From positions 1 to 6,847 of the forward strand of contig JAQCAN010000137.1 of assembly GCA_027621335.1 (NCBI GenBank): a DNA stretch of 6,847 nt, read 5' to 3'. Source of the stretch: Bacteroidota bacterium (GTDB lineage Bacteria > Bacteroidota > Bacteroidia > Flavobacteriales_D > JABDKJ01). Shown piece by piece: positions 1-6,553 of the stretch. Both the position numbers and the translations under genes were made by a program. Positions within the stretch are counted from its first letter, which is position 1. Each line of letters opens with the position of its first letter. The notes under the pieces are model-generated. The model saw nothing but the letters and a program-made list of their open reading frames with translations, did not search any database and was not told the DNA's origin.

Positions 1-76
1 GGATTCGAACCCTTGATACAGTTTCCCGTATACACGCTTTCCAAGCGTGCGCCTTCAGCCACTCGGCCACCTCTCC
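1..76 (-). tRNA. tRNA-Ser (anticodon GGA), 3' end cut off by the window edge
   Basis: Read on the minus strand, the gene begins at 76 with acceptor strand GGAGAGG, followed by TG and a D arm GCCGAGTGGCTGAAGGC. The anticodon stem CACGC/GCGTG encloses loop TTGGAAA, giving anticodon GGA, which decodes UCC/UCU serine codons. A long extra arm with ATAC/GTAT pairing marks it as class II, as expected for serine. The T arm starts AAGGG-TTCGAAT-CC and the sequence then ends at base 1, so the rest of the T stem, the 3' acceptor strand and the discriminator base lie outside the window. It is transcribed divergently from the neighbouring Mrp gene. Confidence 0.95.
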
Positions 77-147
77 TATTCACCCTCTATCAGGCATTGT
101 CGCTCCCTCACGTCTGACGGGAAAAGGCACTTTTGATTCAGGCGGGT

Positions 148-174
148 CAAATTAACTAAATAATTCCTTTTCAA
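148..174 (-). promoter_or_regulatory. Possible promoter of the tRNA-Ser gene (weak match)
   Basis: On the minus strand TTG (174-172) is followed after a 17-nt spacer by TAATTTG (154-148), resembling the Bacteroidota -33 TTG / -7 TAnnTTTG layout but one base short in the -7 box. Initiation would fall about 65 nt before the mature tRNA 5' end. This is a weak match in AT-rich sequence and a guess only. Confidence 0.25.
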
Positions 175-194
175 TCCTAAGAATACTTGAGGAG

Positions 195-222
195 GCTCCT
201 TGGAGAAAACAGTTCAAGGAGC
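195..222. repeat. Inverted repeat upstream of the mrp promoter
   Basis: GCTCCTTG (195-202) and CAAGGAGC (215-222) are perfect 8-nt inverted copies 12 nt apart. As RNA the stem could extend inward by a G-U and an A-U pair, leaving an 8-nt loop. It sits just upstream of the -7 element at 234-241 and has no following T run, so it looks more like an operator dyad or a chance dyad than a terminator. The nearby GGAGG (191-195) touches this repeat and should not be taken as proof of a ribosome binding site. Confidence 0.45.
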
Positions 223-233
223 ATACAATTGGG

Positions 234-241
234 TAACTTTG
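234..241 (+). promoter_or_regulatory. Bacteroidota-type -7 element TAACTTTG of the mrp-nfu operon
   Basis: TAACTTTG matches TAnnTTTG exactly. It ends 21 nt before the ATG at 263 (30 nt before the one at 272), implying a leader of roughly 15 to 25 nt. The same arrangement recurs before the reductase gene and the secreted-protein gene. No good -33 TTG is visible at the expected distance (nearest is GTTC at 212-215). Because this element lies inside the longest reading frame, it argues against the TTG start at 200. Confidence 0.55.
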
Positions 242-262
242 CCTGTCTTATTCAAGACATTA

Positions 263-1360
263 ATGCATACAATGAATAGTGAAGAGATAAGGGAAGCTTT
301 GAAGCAGGTCCTCGATCCTGATAGCGGTAAGGACATTGTCACCGCAGGTATGGTGACTTCCACAGAAGTGGATGACCAAGGTCTTCAGATCCGATTGAAG
401 ACATCGAACCCGGCCATGCACCATAAACAGCGCCTCATCGATGCGGTCGAGTTTGCTATAGAACGAAGCTTCGGGAAGGAAGTCAAGGTGAATGTGGATG
501 TGGAGGTAGAAGCCAAAGAGAAGCAAGTGGTCGAAGAGGGACTACCAGGAGTGAAGCATATCATAGCGATCGCCTCAGGAAAAGGAGGGGTAGGCAAATC
601 AACGGTGACAGCCAACCTAGCTGTAGGAATGGCCCAGCGAGGGTATAAGGTCGCCCTTGTGGATGCAGATATCTACGGGCCTTCCATGCCCATCATGCTG
701 GATGTGGAGAAGGACCGCCCAGGTACAATGAAGATAGGAGAGAAGCAGTGGATGACCCCTGTGGAATCCTTTGGCGTGAAGCTCATGTCCATCGGCTTCT
801 TCTCGGATCCCTCTCAGGCCATCGTCTGGAGGGGGGCCATGGCGACCAAGGCTCTTAAGCAGATGTTCAAAGACACCTATTGGGGAGAAATCGATTATAT
901 GTTCATCGACCTGCCTCCAGGCACAGGAGACATCCACCTTACTGCGGTTCAAACGGTTCCTCTGACAGGAGCAATCATTGTTACCACGCCTCAGATCATC
1001 GCCCTCGCTGATGCGCGCAAAGGAGTAGCCATGTTCAGGTTGCCTCAGATCAATGTCCCCGTCCTTGGCATCATTGAGAACATGAGCTGGTTCACCCCGG
1101 CCGAATTACCGGATAACCGCTATTACATCTTTGGTCAAGAAGGCGCGCAGACCTTGGCCGATGAGATGGACACGGTTGGCAAGTTGCCCTTGATCCAGAG
1201 TGTGAGAGAAGCAGGGGATGTGGGACGACCAGCTATCATGCAAGAGGGGACCCCTGCCAGGAAATACCTGGATGAGATCATGGATGAGGTGGAGCGCTCC
1301 TTGGAACGCTCTGCCAACTCTGGTGAAAAGAGCAAGGTCGTTCAAACCACCAGACAATGA
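263..1360 (+). CDS. mrp: Mrp/ApbC-family Fe-S cluster carrier P-loop ATPase
   Basis: Cytoplasmic ATPase that binds Fe-S clusters and transfers them to apoproteins. Using the ATG at 263 (365 aa), an N-terminal MIP18/DUF59 domain spans about residues 5-77 and a ParA/MinD-like P-loop domain the rest: deviant Walker A GKGGVGKST at 106-114, DADIYGPS at 134-141 and FIDLPPGTGD at 214-223. The usual CxxC after the ENMS motif is absent; the segment reads ENMSWFTPAELPDNRYYIFG (272-291), a form I associate from memory with Bacteroidota homologs. Start choice: the frame opens at a TTG at 200 near GGAGG, but those 21 extra residues do not resemble the family and a promoter element lies within them. ATG 272 (MNSEEIREAL) is equally plausible. 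The gene overlaps the downstream nfu-like gene by 4 nt (ATGA), so the two are probably translationally coupled. Confidence 0.93.
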   Translation: MHTMNSEEIREALKQVLDPDSGKDIVTAGMVTSTEVDDQGLQIRLKTSNPAMHHKQRLIDAVEFAIERSFGKEVKVNVDVEVEAKEKQVVEEGLPGVKHIIAIASGKGGVGKSTVTANLAVGMAQRGYKVALVDADIYGPSMPIMLDVEKDRPGTMKIGEKQWMTPVESFGVKLMSIGFFSDPSQAIVWRGAMATKALKQMFKDTYWGEIDYMFIDLPPGTGDIHLTAVQTVPLTGAIIVTTPQIIALADARKGVAMFRLPQINVPVLGIIENMSWFTPAELPDNRYYIFGQEGAQTLADEMDTVGKLPLIQSVREAGDVGRPAIMQEGTPARKYLDEIMDEVERSLERSANSGEKSKVVQTTRQ

Positions 1361-1596
1361 CCAAAAAAGAGCATATCACACTGATCGAGGAAGCTTTGAC
1401 AGAGCTCAGACCCTTCCTTAAAAAGGATGAAGGGGATATCACCTTTGTAGATCTGACGGATGACATGGTGGTCAAAGTGGCCTTCCATGGCGCATGCAAG
1501 GAATGTTCTATGAGCGCGATGACCTTGAAGGCTGGTGTGGAGGAGCAGATCAGGACACTGATTCCGAGTGTGAAAAAGGTCGAAGCAGTCAACTAA
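1357..1596 (+). CDS. NifU C-terminal-like (Nfu) Fe-S scaffold protein
   Basis: A 79-residue protein that is a stand-alone Nfu domain. Family members bind a [4Fe-4S] cluster between subunits through a CxxC motif and pass it on to client proteins. The motif is C47-K-E-C50, followed by SMSAMTLKAGVEEQI, which is characteristic of Nfu. The N-terminal helix EEALTELRPFLKKDEGDITFVDL is also typical, and the length is that of the minimal domain, with no IscU-like or A-type part. The ATG overlaps the mrp stop codon (ATGA), so the carrier ATPase and scaffold are probably made from one message. The stop lies only 13 nt from the stop of the convergent histidine kinase gene, with no obvious terminator hairpin in the gap. 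Confidence 0.93.
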   Translation: MTKKEHITLIEEALTELRPFLKKDEGDITFVDLTDDMVVKVAFHGACKECSMSAMTLKAGVEEQIRTLIPSVKKVEAVN

Positions 1597-1609
1597 AGAA
1601 TGCCAGTAT

Positions 1610-3085
1610 TCACCCGGCCTTAGGTAAGCTGAATGTGAACACGGTTCCTACATTCAACTGACTTTCAACACTGATCTCACCTCCATGAAGATTCACGATT
1701 CTCTTCACTATAGAAAGTCCTAGGCCGCTTCCTCCTGCATTGCGCTCAGTGCGGTCCATGAACTGACGGCTGAATATCTTTCCAATATGCTCCTTGGAGA
1801 TGCCTTGGCCTGAATCTGCGATGCGCACCTTGACAGAATCAGGATCATTTATGTCCAATTCTATATTGATGAAGTCACCTTCATCACAGAACTTGATGGC
1901 ATTGTCTATGAGGTTCTGTAAGACCCTGTCTATCAATGAGATATCAGCTAGAACTTGGGGGGATTTCCTTTCCAGTATTGTATTGATACTGATGCCTTTC
2001 TTCTGAGATATCAGACGGTATTTGGATGCCACATCATGCACCAACTCCGCAATAGAGAAGGGTGTAGGATAGATGTCCATCTGTCCCGATTCCAATTTGG
2101 ATAGTTCGAACAGTCCTTGGACCAGATCATTCAATCGCTTGGTATTCTTCACGATGGTCCCCAAATAGTCCTTTTGGGTGGTTAAGTCCAAAGTATCCAA
2201 TTTCATCTCCAAGGTCTCGGCATAGCCTTGTATACTCGCAATAGGCGTTCTGAGGTCATGCGAGACATTGCTGATAAGTTCTTTCCTTAAGCGATCCACG
2301 CCTTTCAAGTCTTCTATGTTCTTCTGCAGGGTGTCCGCCATACCATTGAAGGTCATGGCAATCTGTTGGAATTCCTGTCCGCCATCTTCTGCTAACCGGA
2401 CTCCCAATTCCCCATCTTGAAAACGATCCATGGTCGTGACGATGCGCTTCAGATGTTTGGTGAAGAACCAGAAGGCAATCAATCCTATGAAGACGCTGAT
2501 AAGTAGGACCAAAGTCACGCTGCGCAAAGCCAGACCAAGGATATAACTGCTCAGTACCTGTTCGGTAGCAGAGACATACTTCTGACTGGCCAGAACAATA
2601 TAGACATAGCCGGTCACAGCACCATTCTCCATGATGGGCGCAGCTGAGAAGACCTTCTTCTCTCCTAGGGCCCTAGGATCATCTCCTTCTATGACTCCAT
2701 TTTCGCCATGCTCTATGAAGGCCTGGATTGGCGCTAGATCCACCTTTTCCAGTTTGACTTCTTTATAGGGAGCCACATAACTCAGGATCTTGCCTGAAGG
2801 GTCTAGGACATAGACCTCCACACTAGGGTTGATGGTCATCATGGAATGCATGATAGCACCCATTCCTTCCTGATTGATCACGCCATTATCAATGAAGGGC
2901 GCGACTTCCTGCACCGTATGCTCTGCAAGATCCGCATTCAGCTTCTGACTGAGTTCAGCTGAATACTCATCGGTGGAGGCGATGAAGATGTACATACTGA
3001 TCGCTGCGAATAGCAATAGTATGAATAGGAATACAGCGGCCAGTCTCCAGAAGAGGCTGTTGAAAGAAGAACTTCGTTTATGCAT
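1610..3085 (-). CDS. Membrane sensor histidine kinase (HAMP, HisKA, HATPase)
   Basis: A 491-residue inner-membrane kinase expected to phosphorylate the regulator encoded just upstream. A transmembrane helix at about 11-36 and another at 184-208 flank an extracytoplasmic region of about 147 residues; its VYVLDPSGKIL and PIMENGAVTGYVYIVL stretches suggest a PAS-like/Cache (PDC) fold. A HAMP linker covers about 208-260. The HisKA H box ISNVSHDLRTP places the phospho-acceptor at His276. The ATPase domain carries the N box NLIDNAIKF (391-399), G1 DSGQGI (424-429) and G2 GGSGLGLSIV (451-460), all intact. The ATG shares one base with the regulator's stop (TGATG), so coupling is likely. The signal sensed cannot be read from the sequence. 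It resembles a BaeS/PhoR-type kinase in layout. Confidence 0.95.
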   Translation of the reverse strand: MHKRSSSFNSLFWRLAAVFLFILLLFAAISMYIFIASTDEYSAELSQKLNADLAEHTVQEVAPFIDNGVINQEGMGAIMHSMMTINPSVEVYVLDPSGKILSYVAPYKEVKLEKVDLAPIQAFIEHGENGVIEGDDPRALGEKKVFSAAPIMENGAVTGYVYIVLASQKYVSATEQVLSSYILGLALRSVTLVLLISVFIGLIAFWFFTKHLKRIVTTMDRFQDGELGVRLAEDGGQEFQQIAMTFNGMADTLQKNIEDLKGVDRLRKELISNVSHDLRTPIASIQGYAETLEMKLDTLDLTTQKDYLGTIVKNTKRLNDLVQGLFELSKLESGQMDIYPTPFSIAELVHDVASKYRLISQKKGISINTILERKSPQVLADISLIDRVLQNLIDNAIKFCDEGDFINIELDINDPDSVKVRIADSGQGISKEHIGKIFSRQFMDRTERNAGGSGLGLSIVKRIVNLHGGEISVESQLNVGTVFTFSLPKAG

Positions 3086-3789
3086 CAGTTAGATAGATCT
3101 TTGAAGCGATAACCTGCGCCCCATGTGGTCAATATGAACTCTGGATGTTGTACATCTTGCTCGATTTTCATCCGTAATCTGTTGATATGCGAGTTCACGG
3201 TATGCTCGAACCCATCGAACTCATCACCCCAAATCAAAGAAAGGAGTTGTTGCCTTGAATACGTTCGTCCATCATTGCTAGCCAGCAATACCAATAAGTC
3301 GAATTCTTTCGGAGATAGTGCCTTGAACTCGTCATTGACTTTCACAATGCGCCTCTCTACATCCAAACTGAAGTTTTCAGCCTCGATCAACGGCTGATCT
3401 TTCGGCTTCGAAGTGGCCTCGGCACGCATATCCCGCCTGAGTATAGCCTTTACCCTGGCGCTCATTTCCCTAACACTGAATGGCTTGGTCAGATAGTCAT
3501 CTGCTCCTATCTCAAGTCCGAGAACACGATCCAGCTCCTCCGTCCTAGCTGTCAACATGAGCACAGGCGTATTCACTTTCTCCACACGCATACGCCTGCA
3601 CACTTCGAAGCCATCCATGCCTGGTAACATGATGTCCAAGATGATCATGGAATATCTATTGGAACAGGCCAGCTGAAGACCATCTATCCCGTGGTTGCTG
3701 ATATCGGTATGGAAGCCCATATCTCTGAGATGGATGTCTATGAGGCCAGAGATGTCTGGATCATCCTCTATGATGAGTATTCTGTCCAA
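3085..3789 (-). CDS. OmpR/PhoB-family response regulator
   Basis: DNA-binding regulator, partner of the kinase whose start overlaps its stop by one base. With the TTG at 3789 (234 aa) it starts MDRILIIEDDP, the usual N-terminus for this family. The receiver domain has the acidic cluster E8-D9-D10, phospho-acceptor Asp52 in ILDIMLPGMDG, Thr80 and Lys102 (LTKP). The C-terminal winged helix includes SPKEFDLLVLLA, recognition helix HTVNSHINRLRMKI (196-209) and the wing TTWGAGYRF (221-229). The frame contains no early ATG: two stops (TGA TAA) sit directly before a TTG at 3822, and other TTG codons occur at 3810 and 3789. A rare start codon therefore seems certain; which TTG is used is inferred. 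Target genes are unknown, though autoregulation and control of the divergent reductase promoter are possible. Confidence 0.92.
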   Translation of the reverse strand: MDRILIIEDDPDISGLIDIHLRDMGFHTDISNHGIDGLQLACSNRYSMIILDIMLPGMDGFEVCRRMRVEKVNTPVLMLTARTEELDRVLGLEIGADDYLTKPFSVREMSARVKAILRRDMRAEATSKPKDQPLIEAENFSLDVERRIVKVNDEFKALSPKEFDLLVLLASNDGRTYSRQQLLSLIWGDEFDGFEHTVNSHINRLRMKIEQDVQHPEFILTTWGAGYRFKDLSN

Positions 3790-3828
3790 GGCGGATAAAT
3801 TGAATCGCAAGGTATAGTCCAATTATCA

Positions 3829-3836
3829 CAAAAGCA
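3829..3836 (-). promoter_or_regulatory. Possible -7 element of the response regulator/kinase operon
   Basis: The minus strand reads TGCTTTTG, one mismatch from TAnnTTTG, 39 nt before the TTG at 3789 (18 nt before the TTG at 3810). No -33 TTG lies at a suitable distance. It faces away from the reductase promoter within the same 89-nt divergent gap. Confidence 0.35.
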
Positions 3837-3887
3837 TCACATGGACTATGTCATGCGTCTGCAATAGGACTTAGCGACCTATAATTC

Positions 3888-3895
3888 TACTTTTG
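3888..3895 (+). promoter_or_regulatory. Bacteroidota-type -7 element TACTTTTG of the reductase-ferredoxin operon
   Basis: TACTTTTG matches TAnnTTTG exactly and ends 16 nt before the ATG at 3912, implying a leader of only about 10 nt. No Shine-Dalgarno sequence precedes the start. A -33 TTG is not evident. Confidence 0.6.
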
Positions 3896-3911
3896 CAGCC
3901 GTAATTTTCTC

Positions 3912-4919
3912 ATGATAAAGTCTGACATTCTCATTATTGGCGCAGGCCCTGCAGGACTGTTCACGGTCTTCGAAGCCGGTCTCCTGAAGCTCAGGTGCCA
4001 CCTCATCGATGCCCTTCCTCAGCCTGGAGGGCAATGCTCGGAGATCTATCCCAAGAAGCCTATCTATGATATTCCAGGATTCCCGGAGGTTCTAGCGGGT
4101 GACCTTATTGATAATCTGATGAAGCAGGCTGAACCCTTCAAACCAACTTTCACCCTTGGAGAATCAGCGGAGACCATTGAAGAAGATAGTGAAGGGAACT
4201 ATATCGTCACCACCGATGCAGGCACTAAGCACATGGCCCCAGTGGTCGTCATTGCTGGCGGCTTAGGTGTGTTTACGCCACGGAAGCCACCAATTGCAGA
4301 GCTGCCACAGTTCGAGGACAAAGGCGTGGAATACATCGTAAGGGATCCTGAATTCTACCGTGGAAAGAAGGTCGTCATTTCAGGAGGAGGCGATTCTGCA
4401 TTGGACTGGACGTATTTCCTTGCCAATGGCATTGCGGACCGTGTCACCATGGTGCATCGCAGCCAAAGCTTCAAGGCGCATCCTGATAGCGTGCAGAAGG
4501 TCTTGGACATGGCTGAAGCAGGCACCATAGACTTGATCATGGATTCTGAAGTGGTAGGTATCTCTGGCAATGGTCACGTGGAGTCTGTTCTCATCAAGTC
4601 CAAGAGTGGAGATGAAAAGCATCTTCCCACCCAACATTGGATCCCCTTATTCGGATTGACCCCGAAGCTTGGCCCGATTGCCGATTGGGGATTGGAGATC
4701 GAGAAAAGCGCCATAAAAGTGAATACGGTGGACTATAGCACCAACCGTCCAGGCATCTATGCCATAGGCGATGTCAATACGTATGAAGGAAAGTTGAAGC
4801 TCATCCTCTGTGGCTTCCATGAAGGCACCATCATGATCCAATCCGCTTTCAAGCGAGTCTATCCCGATAAGAAGAACGTGCTCAAGTACACCACCGTGCA
4901 GGGTATCCATGGATTCTGA
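3912..4919 (+). CDS. Thioredoxin reductase-like ferredoxin-NADP+ reductase (FAD)
   Basis: A 335-residue flavoprotein of the TrxR-like (YumC-type) ferredoxin-NADP+ reductase family, moving electrons between NADPH and ferredoxin in the cytoplasm. The FAD-binding dinucleotide motif GAGPAG lies at 10-15, followed by PQPGGQC (36-42). The NADPH-binding motif is GGGDSA (148-153), and the second FAD motif GIYAIGDV (281-288) is near the C-terminus. The redox-active CxxC of true thioredoxin reductases is absent from the NADPH domain, and a C-terminal extension after the GFHEG region is present; both are features of this FNR type. The next gene, 22 nt downstream, encodes a [2Fe-2S] ferredoxin, its likely redox partner. 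It is divergent from the two-component operon. Assignment to the family is strong; direction of electron flow in the cell is inferred. Confidence 0.95.
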   Translation: MIKSDILIIGAGPAGLFTVFEAGLLKLRCHLIDALPQPGGQCSEIYPKKPIYDIPGFPEVLAGDLIDNLMKQAEPFKPTFTLGESAETIEEDSEGNYIVTTDAGTKHMAPVVVIAGGLGVFTPRKPPIAELPQFEDKGVEYIVRDPEFYRGKKVVISGGGDSALDWTYFLANGIADRVTMVHRSQSFKAHPDSVQKVLDMAEAGTIDLIMDSEVVGISGNGHVESVLIKSKSGDEKHLPTQHWIPLFGLTPKLGPIADWGLEIEKSAIKVNTVDYSTNRPGIYAIGDVNTYEGKLKLILCGFHEGTIMIQSAFKRVYPDKKNVLKYTTVQGIHGF

Positions 4920-4941
4920 TTTCGTCTGAACAAACTTCATT

Positions 4942-5265
4942 ATGTCCAAAGAAGACGTCCATATCACCATCATAGATCGCGAAGGTGTTTCACATGAGGT
5001 AGATGCCCCACTAGGTATTGGCATGAACATAATGGAACTCTGCAAGGCGATGGAGCTTCCAGTGGAAGGGACTTGCGGAGGGATGGCCCTTTGTGCCAGT
5101 TGTCAGATCTACATCGAAAGTGAGCATGATATTCTTGATCGCAATGAGGATGAACAGGCCATGCTGGATGAAGCTTGGCATGTAGAGGATAACAGCCGTT
5201 TGGGATGTCAAATCCCTATTTCAGAGATCCTTGAAGGCCTTGTAGTGCGCATAGCCCCTGAGTGA
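4942..5265 (+). CDS. [2Fe-2S] ferredoxin, adrenodoxin type
   Basis: A 107-residue soluble electron carrier. The cluster ligands are visible as C45-x5-C51-x2-C54 in TCGGMALCASC, with the fourth ligand Cys89 in SRLGCQ. This C-x5-C-x2-C-x34-C spacing is that of vertebrate/bacterial (adrenodoxin-type) ferredoxins rather than plant-type ones. The segment DILDRNEDEQAMLDEAWHVEDNSRLGCQ, with its acidic residues, corresponds to the partner-docking region of this family. It starts 22 nt after the reductase stop without its own recognisable promoter, so reductase and ferredoxin are probably co-transcribed and act together. Possible clients include Fe-S cluster assembly, which fits the mrp-nfu pair nearby, but a P450 or other oxygenase elsewhere cannot be excluded. 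Confidence 0.95.
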   Translation: MSKEDVHITIIDREGVSHEVDAPLGIGMNIMELCKAMELPVEGTCGGMALCASCQIYIESEHDILDRNEDEQAMLDEAWHVEDNSRLGCQIPISEILEGLVVRIAPE

Positions 5266-5291
5266 TCATTCCACCAGATGTTTCTCCGAGT

Positions 5292-5310
5292 TTGCATTCT
5301 GAGAATACAA
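5292..5310. repeat. Near-palindrome between the ferredoxin and secreted-protein genes
   Basis: TTGCATTCTGAGAATACAA pairs TTG with CAA and ATTCT with AGAAT around a central G, with a single C/A mismatch (eight of nine pairs). The zero-length spacer suits a protein-binding dyad better than an RNA hairpin, and no T run follows. It starts 26 nt after the ferredoxin stop. It may be chance in AT-rich sequence. The rest of the 147-nt gap holds only a short dyad (TTCAG/CTGAA at 5332-5345) and the promoter element at 5374. Confidence 0.3.
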
Positions 5311-5373
5311 GTATTTACCTCCTTAAAGAAATTCAGAGTCCTGAAGATCAGAAATTCAATAGACCTGATTACA

Positions 5374-5381
5374 TATATTTG
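5374..5381 (+). promoter_or_regulatory. Bacteroidota-type -7 element TATATTTG of the secreted-protein gene
   Basis: TATATTTG matches TAnnTTTG exactly and ends 31 nt before the ATG at 5413, implying a leader of about 25 nt. No TTG lies at the expected -33 distance and no Shine-Dalgarno sequence precedes the start. Confidence 0.5.
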
Positions 5382-5412
5382 AGTATATCTTGATTTACCA
5401 AACACTCTGATA

Positions 5413-6527
5413 ATGAATATCTTGAAAGGACTTCTCCTATCTCTCTTGCTTTTTCTTCTAAGTAGTGTCCTAACTGCTCAACTATCAGTTCAGAGCAATC
5501 AAACAGTGGAAGATTGTGTAGAAAACCAACTCCTAGGGGTGGGAGTGACGGCTTCTAACATCACGTTCAATGGGGCACCTGGAGATCAGGTGAATCTCCA
5601 ATTTGGATATTTCCAGAGCAATGGTTCCTATATTGGAATGGGTAGCGGTCTGGTCTTGTCTACGGGTGATGTCGTTGGCGTAACATTATTAGGGGACTCC
5701 GTTTATTTCGGTATATCTACAACTATCGCAGTCAGCAACCCTCAGTCAGGTGATCCTGATCTCATGAGCATCGCTTCAGGCACCATCAACGACCACGCAG
5801 TGCTGGAGTTCGATTTCATTCCTGCAGAAAGTCTGCTCTTCTTGGATTTCATCTTTGGTTCAGAAGAGTCCCTGAATACGTGAATAGCTTCAATGATGCT
5901 TTTGGCATGTTCCTCTCAGGCCCAGGAATCAGCGGCCCATACTCCTCTCCATCCGGATTTCCAGATGGTTCTGTGAACATTGCGACCATTCCTGGTGGTA
6001 CTCCTGTCTCTATAGACAATGTGAATAATGGCAATGGCGATTGTTTCTTTGGTGGACCTATGGGGCCTTGCATGAACTGTGAGTACTACCAGGATAACTG
6101 CGATATCGAGAATGGCGCCCTCGATGGTCAGACCATTGGACTAAGTGCTTCGGCTGAGGTAGTGCCTGGCGAACTATATCAAATCAAGATAGCTATTGGA
6201 GATGCTCTAGATGCTTCATTTGACAGTGCGGTCCTCTTGGAGTCCAATAGTTTCAGATCGGCTGGAGGCACGGTAGGATTGACTGATTCGTACATAGTTG
6301 ATGAAGGAATGATTTATCCGAATCCGACTACAGGTATACTGAACCTTGCTTATCCAGATGGTAAGGTGGTCACCCATATAGAGGTCATTGACGTCATGGG
6401 CCGTATAGCCTTCAGGTCAGAACCCAGCGATGTCTTGGACCTCTCCCAGTTAGAATCGGGCACGTATACCGTCAAGGTATATGACTCACTGGGAAATGTG
6501 ACAATCCAATCCCTAATCCGAGAATAA
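5413..6527 (+). pseudogene. Secreted choice-of-anchor L domain protein with T9SS C-terminal sorting tail, frameshifted
   Basis: The gene is split into a 5' frame (5413-5883, 156 aa) and a 3' frame (5880-6527, 215 aa by its GTG). The 5' part has a Sec signal peptide: Lys5, a hydrophobic run 6-20 and a likely signal peptidase I cut after VLTA (residue 22). It then carries the choice-of-anchor L start (SNITFNGAPGDQ, GMGSGLVLSTGDV). The 3' part continues the same domain (FNDAFGMFLSGPGI, VNIATIPGGTPVSIDNVN, LYQIKIAIGDALDASFDSAVLLE) with a cysteine group around CFFGGPMGPCMNC. It ends in a type A T9SS sorting domain starting YPNPTTG and closing with GTYTVKVYDSLGNV, which would direct export through the Por system and anchoring or release at the surface. 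With one base restored the product would be 371 aa, a short family member with no further domains. Its binding function is unknown. Apart from one lesion the coding sequence looks intact. Confidence 0.85.
5869..5870 (+). other. Single-base deletion causing the frameshift
   Basis: The frame reads GAA GAG TCC CTG AAT ACG TGA, giving EESLNT and a stop at 5881-5883. Adding one base between T5869 and C5870 (for example A, making TAC) gives EEYPEYVNSFNDAF, the conserved core of choice-of-anchor L proteins, and joins the downstream frame. The site is not a long homopolymer and no X-XXY-YYZ slippery heptamer is present, so programmed -1 frameshifting is unlikely. Confidence 0.85.
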
Positions 6528-6553
6528 GGGTGTAAAGGCCTGTGGGGAGATGG

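Noticed and set aside
122..134. AAAAG-GCA-CTTTT hairpin between tRNA-Ser and mrp, considered as a terminator
   Set aside because: No gene ends there in either direction, the stem is only 5 bp and AT-rich, and no T run follows it.
200..262. N-terminal extension of Mrp from the TTG at 200
   Set aside because: The 21 residues do not resemble Mrp N-termini and contain a promoter-like element; I placed the start at 263 instead.
1597..1609. Shared terminator between the convergent nfu-like and histidine kinase genes
   Set aside because: The gap is only 13 nt and no inverted repeat is visible in or around it.
4647..5045. 132-codon minus-strand open frame across the reductase and ferredoxin genes
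   Set aside because: It lies antisense to two strongly conserved genes, spans their boundary, and its translation shows no domain or motif.
5866..5883. Programmed -1 ribosomal frameshift at the break in the secreted protein
   Set aside because: No slippery heptamer precedes the stop and I saw no clear downstream stimulatory hairpin; a simple deletion explains the data better.
5880..6527. Second half of the secreted protein as an independent gene starting at GTG 5880
   Set aside because: It starts in the middle of a conserved domain, has no signal peptide despite a T9SS tail, and one added base joins it to the preceding frame.
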